Source: Prostheceraeus crozeri | Lineage: Eukaryota; Platyhelminthes; Polycladida; Euryleptidae | Length of the DNA stretch: 64,000 nucleotides | NCBI GenBank assembly: GCA_907163375.1 | Contig: CAJQUW010012889.1 | Span: forward strand, 372,001 to 436,000 | Reading direction: 5' to 3' | Part shown: in pieces, positions 34,786 to 45,391 of the stretch | Layout: the number at the start of each line of letters is the position of its first letter | Numbering within the stretch: the stretch's first letter is position 1 | The notes under the pieces: generated by a model | Databases searched by the model: none | Seen by the model: only the letters and a program-made list of their open reading frames with translations | Told to the model about the DNA's origin: nothing | Program-made: the position numbers and the translations under genes

Positions 34786-34793
34786 AAATATAA
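34786..34793 (+). promoter_or_regulatory. Candidate TATA box of the transposase
   Basis: AAATATAA lies about 90 bases upstream of the ATG at 34883, after which no other ATG precedes the start in the same stretch. A pyrimidine-rich tract ending TTTTTTTCAG/ACAAATG directly before the ATG could also be the acceptor of a 5'-UTR intron. Confidence 0.35.
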
Positions 34794-34882
34794 GCAGACA
34801 ACCTACTTCTTAATTTCAAGAGTAATTTCAATAAAAACAAAGATAATAAAAAGAGTTAAAAAATTATATTTTTTTCAGACAA

Positions 34883-36652
34883 ATGACAGCACAAGAGGCA
34901 CTTGACCGAGTATTGGGTTCCGATGACGAAGAAGATTGCGAGGCGGTGGTTATGCTTCCACCTAATGATGGTCAAAATTCCGAGGAAGAAAGTGGGGATG
35001 AGGATGAAGGAAATATCAATCATCTTCATCGTAATCAGCTATTATCAGAGGTTGAACTGGTTACATCAGAAGATCACCAAGACAAGGCGGATGCGAATAC
35101 GCAAAGTGGTAAGAAAAGAAAAATCTCGTGTCAGTGGACAAAGAAAGACAGTAACAATCGCATGGTAGTGAATAACGAAATGATAGAAGAGAATCAGAAC
35201 GAATTAAATGAATGTGAAAAGCCAGTGGATTTCTTCAGGTTGTTTTTTGATTCAAAGCTAATAGAATCCATTCTCATTGAAACTGAAAGGTATACCAATG
35301 AGAGTTTCACAGCAGATCAAATATATGCGGTTTTGGGCATTTTGATTATATCTGGTGTTTTGGGTTATCCACGACGAAGATTGTATTGGTCAAAAAGTGA
35401 TTTGCTGAGAAACAAGATTATATCTGAAAGCATGTCACAAAAAGAATTTGAAAAGTTGTTTTCTAGGTTGCATTTTTGTAACAATGATGATGCAAAATAT
35501 CACCCTGAGGATAAATTCTTTAAAGTAAATATTCTATTGAAATCATTAAACGAAAATTTCTTGAAATACGGCCCTGCAACAGAATATTTCAGTGTGGATG
35601 AATGCATTGTCCCTTATTTTGGTCGACACTCGTCAAAACAATTTATCAGAGGAAAGCCGATTCGTTTCGGATTCAAGGCCTGGGTGATCGCGAGCCAACG
35701 AGGTTACGTCTATCAATTCTCTCCGTACCCTGGAGCTGCTGAAAAGCCTACACCAGAGCACGACTTGGGACCATCAGCAAACGTTGTCATCTATTTGATG
35801 AAAGTTATCCAGAAAAGGTTTATGGATACTCAACTTCATGTCACGATGGACAATTATTTTACATCCATTTCTCTTCTTCGTTATCTCAATGAATTGAACA
35901 TCAAGGCGACAGGAACGATCCGGCGTCCAAGAATTCCAAATGCTCCATCCAACATGAGTGAATTAGATGGCAAAGAAAGAGGAAGTTGCGATTCGTGGTA
36001 AGTGCATGTTTGTGAAATCAAATATAAGTTTGACAACATTTCTGAATTCATAAATTTCATTCACAGGTTTGACAAGTGTTCTGGTGTTCATCTGACTAGT
36101 TGGAAAGACAACAAGGTCGTGCACGTTGCATCGACTGCCGCAGGTAGCGAGCCCATGGGGACAGCGCGCCGATTCTTTCGAAAGGAACGCGCTTTGAAGA
36201 CAATCTCATGTCCCGAATCTATAAAATTGTATAACAAGACGATGGGCGGCGTTGATAGAAATGATCAAGACGTCGGATATTACCGCATTTCGATTCGCGG
36301 CAAAAAATGGTATTACCCAATATTTTTGCATTTGATTGATGTTGCCGTAGTCAATGCATGGCTACTTCATCGAATGTTGTGTGCGAATCTCAACGAACGG
36401 CCAATGGATTTGTTACAATTCCGAATCCAGCTGTCCGAATCTCTGCTAGCAGAAGCGATATCGGCACGATCCAGTTCTAGAAGTGTCAGACGATCCGTCA
36501 TGGATGAATTGCGATATGACGGGCTCAACCATCTTGTTGTTCCCGCAAAACTAAATCGTTGCGGTATCTGTGGCAATAACGCCAGTTTTCAGTGCGAAAA
36601 ATGTGGCCGAAACTTACATCCCAAGTGTTTCAAAATGTATCACACACGCTGA
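34883..36652 (+). CDS. piggyBac transposase with one intron (35998-36066)
   Basis: Exon 1 34883-35997, exon 2 36067-36652, 566 residues joined. It cuts and reinserts the element at TTAA in the nucleus. The acidic N-terminus (DDEEDCEA, EEESGDEDEG) precedes a KKRK basic stretch (about 76-79). The catalytic Asp residues are D239 (YFSVDECIVPYFGR), D323 (VTMDNYFTS) and D435 (MGGVDRNDQ). The C-terminus is a Cys/His zinc module, CGICG...CEKCGR..HPKC. Unspliced, TAA at 35999-36001 ends the frame after 372 residues. The intron has donor G/GTAAGT and acceptor TTTCATTCACAG, and removal joins ...CDSW to FDKCSG and then WKDNKVVHVAS, which is the family's expected order. Length and motifs are normal for piggyBac. 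Likely functional. Confidence 0.92.
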
Positions 36653-36875
36653 AACGTGTTTTTTGTCCTGATAAAAAATGAAGTCTAAGGATGAAATTAT
36701 ACGTTTTGATATTGAATTTGCGCAATGTTTAAATTTTTAAACATCCGATATCTATGGGAAAAACACTTTATTTGTGTAAACTAATGCCAAATATGAAATC
36801 TACGCGCTGAATTACCCTAGGAAACAAATTTTCACTACGGTAATACAATTTTTTGACATCTTGCGCATAAATGGG

Positions 36876-37060
36876 TTAATATGATATTGTGCTCCCAGAT
36901 CAACACTCCAAGAGTGGGAATGAGCGCCTTTTCGTGTCTGCGAGCAGGATGATATACTGGTACTTCCATCTACTGCCAAGTCAGACGTGAAATATTTCCA
37001 TGTTGAACTTTGACTTGTTGGTTTCCTCAATGCCAAATTTTCTCCGAGCACGGATGTAAT
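36876..37060 (-). CDS. F-type lectin domain 1, first part (before the piggyBac insertion)
   Basis: Reads ITSVLGENLALRKPTSQSST, LAVDGSTSISSCSQTRKG and HSWSVDLGAQYHI, the N-terminal signature of F-type lectins (N.A..KP..QSS....AVDG...SC.....W.VDLG..Y.I). Just upstream is a possible acceptor TTCACATCAG/ATT (37061). Alternatively the frame runs on to ATG at 37189 through a hydrophobic stretch FCSGFLYILSCIASH that could be a signal peptide. The start is therefore undecided; a secreted protein is likely either way. Interrupted at TTAA 36876-36879 by piggyBac. Phase 0 start fits the rest of the gene model. Confidence 0.88.
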
Positions 37061-37500
37061 CTGATGTGAAGCGATACATGAAAGAATGTATAGGAAACCA
37101 GAGCAAAATATGTTGATCAGTTTGAACTGTGAGTGTGTGATTGAGAGATGATTGCCTGGAAATATGTTATGGAAACAATTATCTTTCACAACTTCACTTT
37201 TCTGATTTTTATGAACTGAACTCTATTATCTAAATGGAATGGCAGATGAACCATTAGAACCAAGAAGAGGATCGGCGTCTGTAAAATTAAGAAATTTAAA
37301 AGCAAATGTTTCAGTTAAGAATATTCCTGTCTTCCGTATCTGACATTATCAGGATGGGATATGCCGTCCGTGTGGCGCTAATGTTTCATAATTATTTCAC
37401 AATTCACCGTAAATTCTGACTGTTATTGAATTTCAGACTTGACTGATGCAGAAAGTAATGGAGTTTAAGAACTTATGGTCAAGAAAAGTCAGAGATCCAA
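37061..37500 (-). promoter_or_regulatory. 5' region of the lectin gene (leader or intron), duplicated at 29.8 kb
   Basis: About 430 bases shared with 29758-30190. It includes the possible leader frame starting at ATG 37189-37187. Whether it is first exon plus promoter or an intron cannot be settled from sequence. Confidence 0.4.
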
Positions 37501-37888
37501 ACCCAGACTGACACATTGGAAATGCAGAGAAGAAGTTTTATCTTCATTGAATACTAATTTATCTTATCTATCCTAATTTTCAGTAGTCCATGTCTATAAG
37601 ATTGCAGTGTTTTCACTTAATCTCTCTTCATTGTTGCCCCACTATAGAAATTGAAGGTCTTAAGCTTTCAGATGTATTTGGTCGAATGCGCTTCAGATGA
37701 GTTTATAAATAAAGATAACCACCAAATTCATTTGTGACAAAATCAAAAACTATTTTTTGCACAATGCATTTCGTCCACTCTTATTCAAGTGCAAACATTG
37801 GACTGAAAATGAAAAAGAAATTCAGAAGTCATATGCACTCGCTTCTCGTTACTTGACCGATGCAGGAAGTAATGGAATTTAAGAACAA

Positions 37889-38136
37889 ATTAGAAAAATA
37901 TAATGGTTTGCGGAAAACACTAACTGCTCTTTTAAAATATCTCTAATTATTTGCAAACGTTTCGGTGGCAATCTGCGCACCTTGATCACTGCTAATGGAA
38001 GAGATCGGACAATCATCAATCATGTCACCAAGATTACTGTTCATGACCTAGTTACAAGACATCAAATAGATATAAATAATAACTAGAGATATTTTAAAAA
38101 GTTGGTGTTTTCCGCAAACTATTATATTTTTCTAAT
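37889..38136. mobile_element. Short MITE with about 60-bp inverted ends
   Basis: ATTAGAAAAATATAATGGTT and GCGGAAAACAC at the left are mirrored by GTGTTTTCCGCAAAC...ATTTTTCTAAT at the right, and pairing continues through TTTAAAATATCTCTA. GAACA occurs on both sides (37883-37887 and 38137-38141), probably the target duplication. No coding capacity; superfamily not assigned. Confidence 0.75.
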
Positions 38137-38329
38137 GAACATCGCAACTGCAAGTATATTTTCTATCTTAAGAACAAATGCAGTATGCGACAGCGAGTTT
38201 GCAACACCCCTGATATTGCAATTAAGAATACACAAGTGTCAATTCATCCTCACAGTTGCATAATTTAACTACCGGTACCTAACAATACCCATGGCTGCAT
38301 ATTCGAGCATATACAACAATGAGATCACA

Positions 38330-38650
38330 ACAGATGTCTAAAGTTTGGGTTGATGCCCATTTGACGGAATCATCACCTTCACACGATGACTCACTGAATT
38401 CATTAGATTTTCACACACATCCTTGATTCCGTCGACTTAATACTGGATGTCGAGAAAGGCGCGAATGATCTCTGTCATACTTTTTGGACGCTTCCTTGAT
38501 ATCCGACGTTTGACAATCGCTCAGAAGATATCGATGGAGTTCATGTCCACTGATAATGCCGGACCAGGAAGCACTCTGACCTCAGCATCTTCGAAACTGT
38601 TAAATGATTTCCTGCAAATAAGGCAGGGTGCGCTATTTTGTTGAAAGTAG
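38330..38650 (-). pseudogene. Tc1-like transposase remnant
   Basis: The minus strand reads QQNSAPCLICRKSFNSFEDA then VRVLPGPALSVDMNSIDIF and IVKRRISRKRPKSMTEIIRA, which follows the Tc1 order Q(Q/D)N.P.H.....F......V..WP..SPD.NPIE..W..L. The catalytic residues are largely replaced and stops occur. Old decay product; ends not found. Confidence 0.5.
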
Positions 38651-38812
38651 GCCCTGGCTCTCCCAAATTACTTGATCATTTGTGGAATAACTCTGGAATC
38701 TGCTATCTTCTATGTTGTCTGTAAAACACTGAAGTGATTATGGGTTCACTTCAAACATCAGGAGTCCGAATCTGATACATTAGAAATGCAGAGAAAAACT
38801 TTAACTTCATGG

Positions 38813-38880
38813 CAGGGATGCGGAGTCGGGGTCGGAGTTTTATGGACTCCGGCCTATAACTAGACACGAAATTTAATACA
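38813..38880. mobile_element. hAT-type element, terminal fragment
   Basis: CAGGGATGCGGAGTCGGGGT starts a segment that matches, in inverse, the terminus at bases 1-70, sharing ATGGACTCCGGCCTATAACT. No partner end is found downstream, so this is a solo or truncated end. Confidence 0.5.
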
Positions 38881-39442
38881 AACAAATTATTTATTCTCGT
38901 GCATGGTTGTCACTGTCTTGATGTCAACTTTCTCTGTCAAACAAAAGTACAGAGACAGCAGTCCATGCAAAGCTTGTAATAGTTGAGGGAATGAACCATG
39001 ATAATGGAAAAAGGATTGTCTTTTACTCGATGATTTAGAAGAGAAGACAAACCTTCCTAGCCACGGTCATACCAAAGCGCCAAAGGTCACATCAGAAACA
39101 AAAATGAAATACTAGTTTGCTTGAAAACATAAACCTCTTTGCTTTGTAGCTATTGAAAAGTAACTAGTCATTGGCTTGTTTTTTAACTTTGTTACCTTGA
39201 CGCACTTTGCTACGTTGAATTGTTTTTGCAGCACGTCTTGAGTTGAAGGTGGATTATGTCCCCGCCTCTTGACCTCTACTGGCTGGACTCTGTCCTTCTT
39301 TCAAATGCCTGAGGTACATTTCAGTCGATAGTGACTCTATTTTTTTTTGATAGATGCTAATCTTTCTCTATTATAAATTTAATTTTTGAGGCTGTGCATC
39401 TCAAATGTACAGGACCGCGCTTGGTCGGGTTTGAGCGTCCAC
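38881..39442. other. Nothing recognised
   Basis: No gene or repeat identified. Confidence 0.4.
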
Positions 39443-39570
39443 ACTGTAAACGGTAAGGCACGAAATTTTCCTTGAATTAGGCACGAAACTTAGGCATCAA
39501 TTCTAACCAACACAAGGCACGAGTGGGCGCGAAGCCATGGCGCCTAAGCTCGTGCCCATTGGTGCCTAAT
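39443..39570. mobile_element. CACTGTAAA-type end, solo
   Basis: CACTGTAAACGGTAAGGCAC is followed by spaced GGCACGAA motifs (39457, 39479, 39512) and GCGCCTAAGCTCGTGCC. The terminus and the design with a short motif repeated behind it match the ends at 11069 and 43736. It is flanked by CA rather than TA, and no matching right end was found. Confidence 0.45.
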
Positions 39571-40900
39571 TTTTCTCTTCGCGAAATACAGCTTCTACAT
39601 GCTACTGGTATCAGTAGTAAAATCCGTACCCTTATTTATTACTATATCGTAAAATTCTCTTCCGTTAATTATTCTGAATTAAAAGAAAGAAAAAGTTTCT
39701 ATACTTCGATCATGCATATATTAAATTTCAAATGAATGAGAAGCAAAATATTGGATTTCTAGTATGCACAAAGGGAATTACTTTTTGAGAATCTGAACAA
39801 TTCAACATCGATGCATAAATAAAGTACCATCAGATTTCAGGAGCATTTAAAACTATAAAACATGCTTACCGAAAAGTCTGAATAATTCATATAACACGAT
39901 TCGGGTATACTTGGCAAAACTCCAGAACATATGCCGGCTATATAAAAATCAAAACGCTCAGAGATTTTGTTCTACATTTACAAAGCGTACCGTCTGAAAC
40001 AGGGCGAGTCAAAAAGCATACAGTGAAAGGCATTCAGTAAGTTGAAAAGTTTTTTTGCAGCAAAATTCTTAATAAATTATGATGCCATGGAAAACTTAGT
40101 TATGGAAATTCTTGAAAACTGTCTTATTCCAACGAAGTTTCAAAGTGACAATTGTCAAAATATTTTTCATAGAAATGTACAATAAAGCTTTGAAGCTCAC
40201 AGTTTTTAGTTGCATTTCAAATCAACACAAAAACGAGTTTGGACAAAATTCCAGGGAATGCTTGGAGCACAACAAGGCCGTCAATTGTCTGCAGAGTCCC
40301 TCATAATGATTGAGTATTTATATTGCTACCATAGGTGTATAAAAAACAAAGCTTAGGCGATTGACAGCGAATGGATGAACAAAATAATTGTAACGTGCAT
40401 CTTATACAGATAATACAAATGTCACAAAGTTAGTTTCGCAGCATGAAAACATTGAACATGTTTGTCTTGAAGTCCATTAGGGATGACGATCAAACATCAT
40501 AATGGGGTAGTAAATTCCAATCGACAATGACTCTCTGGGAGAAAAAATGTTCACGAGACTGAACTCTTGAAAATTTTGAAAACGCTTTAAGTCACAACCG
40601 CAAAACCGCAAGTTGAAGAAAGTATCACAGAAAATCAGTCGAAGACGTTGAGGGGTTGGAATTCTAAGGATTCGTAGACGGTCTTCCTAGGAATGCCCAT
40701 ATAATGGCGCCATCAGTATCAAGAATGACCCCATTTAACGAAGTTCCGGAGGGGCTGAAGATATTCCACCAATATGTATTGATTCCTGAAAATAGAGAAG
40801 AGCATGTAAAAATAGACTATGATTGTCTTATATTCGCAATTGTTGTTCATAAATGAAGATGGCAAAATCCCACACAATTGAATGTAAGTCATGTACACAC
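39571..40900. other. Nothing recognised
   Basis: Short frames only (64-70 codons), with no motifs. Confidence 0.4.
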
Positions 40901-40908
40901 ATAAGCAT

Positions 40909-41710
40909 CAAGGATTGTCAAAATTAATTGACCCGAATTACTTCTTAATTAATTGGAGCCAATTGATTGATTGGTTGATACACCAATTTCAATTAATTAA
41001 TTGGCTAGAATAAAGAATCTCAATTAATTGATTGATATTTTTCCAATTCGTATTGATTACTGCATTTTCCAATTGCATCCAATTAATTGTTATCTGTTAG
41101 TAGCCGAGATTAAATATCTAATTTCGCCTCTGCAGTATTTTACTTTTCACAATTTACAATTATAGTAAGCATTTCAGGTTGGCAAGCAGTAACAACGTTA
41201 AGATTCATTAGTAGCCACAATTAAATTCATGTTTGTTTCAACCAGAGTAGACCAAGCAGCTCTAAAATGCAGACCAAGAAATTCTCTACTCAATCGTCAC
41301 TGGTAAAAACAATGGAGAGAATCACGAACGCTTGTATAAACTATATGCCAAAGGCATGAGAGCGAATGTAAGGAAATTATCGCTTGTCTGATTGATCTGA
41401 CTAAGCAGTATTAAAAAATATAAGAGATTGTTTATTGGTGTGTAACGTGTATATAGTTAAACAAATCTTGGATCAAGTAAATTTAATAATTAATGCTTTC
41501 AAGTTGCAGAAACTGCTCGAATTTTGGATTCCATTTTCAATATTGATTCGCTCACAATTCCAACTACAATCATTTGATTGATACATTTTCCAAATTCAAT
41601 TGTTAATTGGTTCACAATTTCCATTCCAATTAATTGATTGATATATTTTTCAATTTCAATCAATTGATTTCCTTGTCCAATTAAATTGCAATCAATTATT
41701 GAAATCTCTG
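40909..41710. mobile_element. Non-autonomous hAT element with ATTAATTG arrays
   Basis: The left end CAAGGATTGTCAAAATTAAT and right end (inverse) CAGAGATTTCAATAATTGAT resemble each other and the CAGNG hAT terminus. The flanks ATAAGCAT (40901-40908) and ATAAGTAT (41711-41718) agree at 7 of 8 bases, as expected for an 8-bp hAT duplication. Behind each end lie many copies of CAATTAATTGATTG-type motifs (40930-41100 and 41560-41700). The 400-bp interior has no coding. Confidence 0.75.
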
Positions 41711-42109
41711 ATAAGTATTGATGAATGACTATGATATTATTGAAAGTCCTTTACTATAGACTAGGAAGCATCGGAATAAGGGCTTTCTATCAGCTTAGCT
41801 ATCATCTACTATTCAATTCAAACATTTCTTCATCATGCAAGGTGAATGAATGAAAATAGGAAACTACAAGATGCAGTTAGAATCATGTGACACAGTGAGA
41901 CATCTACAACAGTTGAATACATCTACAACTAAAGAATCTAAAGAATGTACCATCATGGTTCAGATGTCTGTTCAGATTGTGTTTTTATGAACACTGCCTC
42001 AATAATATTTAAAACAAAGCTGTTTGTTAGAGACTTGAGCTAGGATTTTCTTATTTTCAGGAATACAACTCAATTTATGGTCAGATTAAACTGTCTGCAG
42101 ATAATTTCA

Positions 42110-42290
42110 GCTATCTCTACCATTGATTAAACTGCCAGTGTAGCTGGAATTCTGAAGTGTTCAGTATCCTAACCAAAGCCTTTAATAGCTTCGATTTAAA
42201 TATGATGGAGGCTTTGTACATAAAAAAGTCTAACCCTGATCTGAAAAGACAGTTGAACCATGATGAGGCCTATATAGCCTTCGATATATG
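42110..42290 (+). pseudogene. Possible GIY-YIG/Penelope-like tail fragment
   Basis: FSILTKAFNSFDLNMMEALY then IKKSNPDLKRQLNHDEAY resembles the segment with the catalytic Glu (FE.L.I....P.LN.) that ends GIY-YIG nucleases of Penelope-like elements. The rest of the domain is not visible upstream. Confidence 0.4.
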
Positions 42291-42461
42291 GACTTCACTT
42301 TTAGACTGCATATACTTGCCTTTAACATATATCTTGTGCTTCATAGTATACATGAAGGCCTACAGCATTCTTCCAAACGCCAGCTGCTTCAAATAATTCT
42401 ACTCAAAAATTTACCAAAATATTACATAATACTCTTTAAATGTTCATTCTGACATGACACC

Positions 42462-42700
42462 GGCGCTTTGGCCTTGCGGTGGAGTGTTTGCTCTGTGTCC
42501 GGGTGAACTTGGTTCAAGCTTTGGTCGGATCAAACCTAAGACTTTTAAAACAGGTACACTCTGCATTCTTGCTAAATACTCAGCTCTCAGAGAATCAGAG
42601 TGGGATAAATGACAACTTGGCAACATTGATGAAAGGCTTCGTGCCTAATGTGCCTCCGAGTATAAATACGGTTCATTTATTTAATGACGATATCATATTT
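42462..42700 (+). mobile_element. tRNA-derived SINE
   Basis: A head with A-box-like TGGCCTTGCGGTGGAGTG and B-box-like GGTTCAAGC, then TCGGATCAAACCTAAGACTT and TTTAAAACAGGTAC. This layout (tRNA head, GGTCA.ACC.AAGACTTTAAAA core) is one I recognise from SINEs of marine invertebrates, from memory. The tail beyond about 42620 is uncertain. Confidence 0.6.
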
Positions 42701-42776
42701 CGAAAATTTTGACAAAAGCCGTCGCTCGTTCAGACATGGAACGTCAACGTCTGTCAGTGAGGGAGATTCTTCATTC

Positions 42777-43340
42777 ATTTGGAATTTCAAAAAATGGATG
42801 ACTGAAAAATGACGCTTCCTTGATTGCGACAAATAATTTAAATGGATGCACTTGAGATAAAATCCCGACATGTTTCGTCCTGTGTACAGTGTCAATGGTG
42901 CTAGCGGTTGATAGAGAATTCAAATTTATCATTGTCAGTATCAGTAAATGACGACGCTATGTTGTTTTGGGTATTGAGTTAATCAAGCTATAACTAAACC
43001 GCCGTCATGAACAGATCTGATGAGTTGCCACTACACAGCAATATATGGTAAATTTGTATAATTCTCTAACAAATGCCAGCACAGGGATCGCAATTCACCT
43101 AAGAAAAAACGCAGAATCGGGAAAAACCGGGGCTTGAATGTATAAATTTGAAATGTTTACATCAGACAAATTTCGTGAAAAACGGAAAAGCCGTAAAATT
43201 GCGATCCCTGCACCAGCACCATTGACACTACACAGGATGAAGCATGTTGAGATTTTATCTTAAAGCACAACAATTTGAATTCCTAGTCGTAACCAAAGGA
43301 GCGATATTTTTCGGTCATTTATTCTTTGAAATTCAAAAAT
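42777..43340. repeat. Foldback repeat with about 125-bp arms
   Basis: 42777-42900 (…AAAATCCCGACATGTTTCGTC…GTCAATGGTGC) pairs with 43215-43340 (…GCACCATTGACACT…GATTTTATCTTAAAG…). Identity is about 80% by eye. The spacer holds a small hAT MITE whose right target copy abuts the right arm. Confidence 0.75.
43082..43210. mobile_element. 129-bp hAT-type MITE
   Basis: CAGGGATCGCAATTCACC at the left and AATTGCGATCCCTG at the right are inverted repeats. The flanks TGCCAGCA and CACCAGCA agree at 6 of 8 bases, consistent with an aged 8-bp duplication. No coding. Confidence 0.75.
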
Positions 43341-43735
43341 ACATGGAATTGATTGCAAAGCGGCACGCAAGTGGATATATGATAGGAGCTGTCAGTCAAT
43401 TAGAAATGAAAAATATAGATTTGATCATCTATAATAGCAATAAATGCTGATTAAAAGAATTTGAGTGCATGAATTGTATCACTGAACTTTTGCTTGAATC
43501 TTTGCATTAATTTAACTTCAATCGTTCTACAAGTGCATAGCTAACTTATCAAAATTTATTTGACTTAAATCACCTTCTTAGTGTCTGTCTACATAATCTG
43601 TAATATTTGTTAACGGAAATGTATTTTGTGTTTATTCATCCATAATAATTTGACGCTGTAGTACCAATGCAAGTACCAAGATTAATGTGATCCAATCCGT
43701 AGATATGTTGACAGGCATTTTGATCTTAATCAGTA

Positions 43736-44090
43736 CACTGTAAACTCCTCGCCACGAAAGCTGCCACGAACTCGCCACGAAACGAATAATTGTTGCCGAC
43801 TCGTGGCAGGAAACTTGTCGCCACTAGCCGCCACTAGCCGCCACGAAAATCCGCCGAAGATGAGAGACCGCTTCAATCATTGAGATGATCACTTAATATA
43901 TTCTACAACATCGACATGCTGCTTGCTGGAAGCAGATTTACATAGTTCTATGGGATTTCGGTGAATATCCCTCGATATTCTAGGATTTGCAATATTTTGT
44001 TTAAATGTCGATGTGAATGTGATGAAATGTCTTCCCCAGTGTCGCCACCAACTCGGCAACACTAACCACGAATTGAAACAATCGACTGAA
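43736..44090. mobile_element. CACTGTAAA-type left end with GCCACGAA arrays
   Basis: After TA (43734-43735) comes CACTGTAAACTCCTCGCCAC, then repeated CGCCACGAA/CGCCACTAG motifs to about 43850 and again near 44040. The first 49 bases match the inverse of the end at 62061 at 41 positions. See the matching right end. Confidence 0.75.
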
Positions 44091-45390
44091 ATTAGCGAGA
44101 AGTGAACCAAAAAAAATCTTTCAATATTTTTGAGGAGTCTGGTGAGTAGATTGTTCATCTTAATATCAATTAGGAAGCTAATTTGCACCGTTTTAGACAT
44201 GCAGATATTTGTTTTGATGAATATGTTTTTGAGCAATTTTAATGGAAGACATTTTAGATTCAATGTATAATGTTGCGCTGTTCCATATGTGAATCGAATA
44301 CATTCGGGAGACATGTGTATCTTTCTCACGCTAAAAGGTATCTTGACAACAATTGTATTAATCACATGGTCAGGTAAGAAAATCAGTGATGATAAGCATA
44401 TTAGATTGTGGATGATAGAATGTAAAAGTTGATGTAGTCGGATTCATCTATATATGATTTCATCTATATCAATTACTTCATGTATACTAATTCTCCTTCT
44501 GTAGCTTTTCATGGTCGGGAATGAGACATTTTCAGATAAAGTAACTGAAATTCACCGAGCAAATTTATGTTGAAAGTCTAGATTTTCGCTCAGCTGCAGC
44601 GTAGGACGTAAACAGTTTCTGTATTGAGTACTTTGTTTGTCGGCCTTTACATTTAGCGCAGAGCTAAAGTCCAAAGCCTAAAATGCTCATTTTCAATTAT
44701 AATTCTCCACCAAAATATAATTTGTCTTCAGTGTTACAAATCATCCGTGCTATGTTTGCAAGCGTCACCATGGTTTTCATCGATAAATTTGATTTTAGTC
44801 AGCTGCTGTTATGACTTGTTATGCTGTTTCATGAGAAAAACTTCAGAAAACGCATTTCCCATGCTTTCAGAAAGCTTCGTTCTCATTGGTTCATTTCAGT
44901 GATTTATTGTGCCAGTAAAATAACTTGCATGAAGTCTCTCCCTGTCGATATATCGTTAAGTGGGAGGAGACTCACTGATGCATTACATCGAATAAACTAG
45001 TAGCTCCATAGAAATTGACAACAATAAAACCTCTAGAATGGAAATTAAGCTTCATGCAATGCACAATAACGGCACATAAATCGCACGCATTTTCACTTAG
45101 ATGCACCTGCCAACGTCTGTATGATTGTGTTAGAATCAGTCACATGTGTAAATCGAAGCTTTTAATTGGTGGTTCATGCCCCAACTTAGTTCCCCCGGAT
45201 GTGCCGCGACCTTGAGTCAATTTCCATTCTATCATATAGTCAACTAGTATATATATTGACTATATGACTATATAGTCATATAGTCAACTTCAGATAAACA
45301 GTTTATTTCTATGAGTAGCTCCATTAACATTGCACTTCTTAGTAAACTTGAAACTTGTGATTGACCAATGAAAAAATAAAACGCGGCTGA
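44091..45390. other. Nothing recognised; TATAGTCA palindromes
   Basis: No gene seen. At 45233-45290 a self-complementary run of ATATAGTCA/TGACTATAT repeats could form a cruciform. Confidence 0.4.
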
Positions 45391-45391
45391 A

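Larger units (their letters stand above)
34129..36875 (+). mobile_element. Complete piggyBac transposon
   Basis: Perfect 15-bp terminal inverted repeats CCCATTTATGCGCAA at 34129-34143 and inverted at 36861-36875, flanked by TTAA at 34125-34128 and 36876-36879, as piggyBac transposition produces. Length 2747 bp. Palindromic blocks of type ATGTTTAAAATTTTAAAC recur near the left end (34143), at 34506 and near the right end (36725). One transposase gene fills the interior. It sits inside a coding exon of the lectin in opposite orientation, and its ends show no decay, so the insertion is recent. Confidence 0.95.

Noticed and set aside
35999-36001. Nonsense mutation killing the piggyBac transposase
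   Set aside because: The TAA lies in a GTAAGT donor with a matching acceptor 69 bases on, and splicing restores the family motif order.
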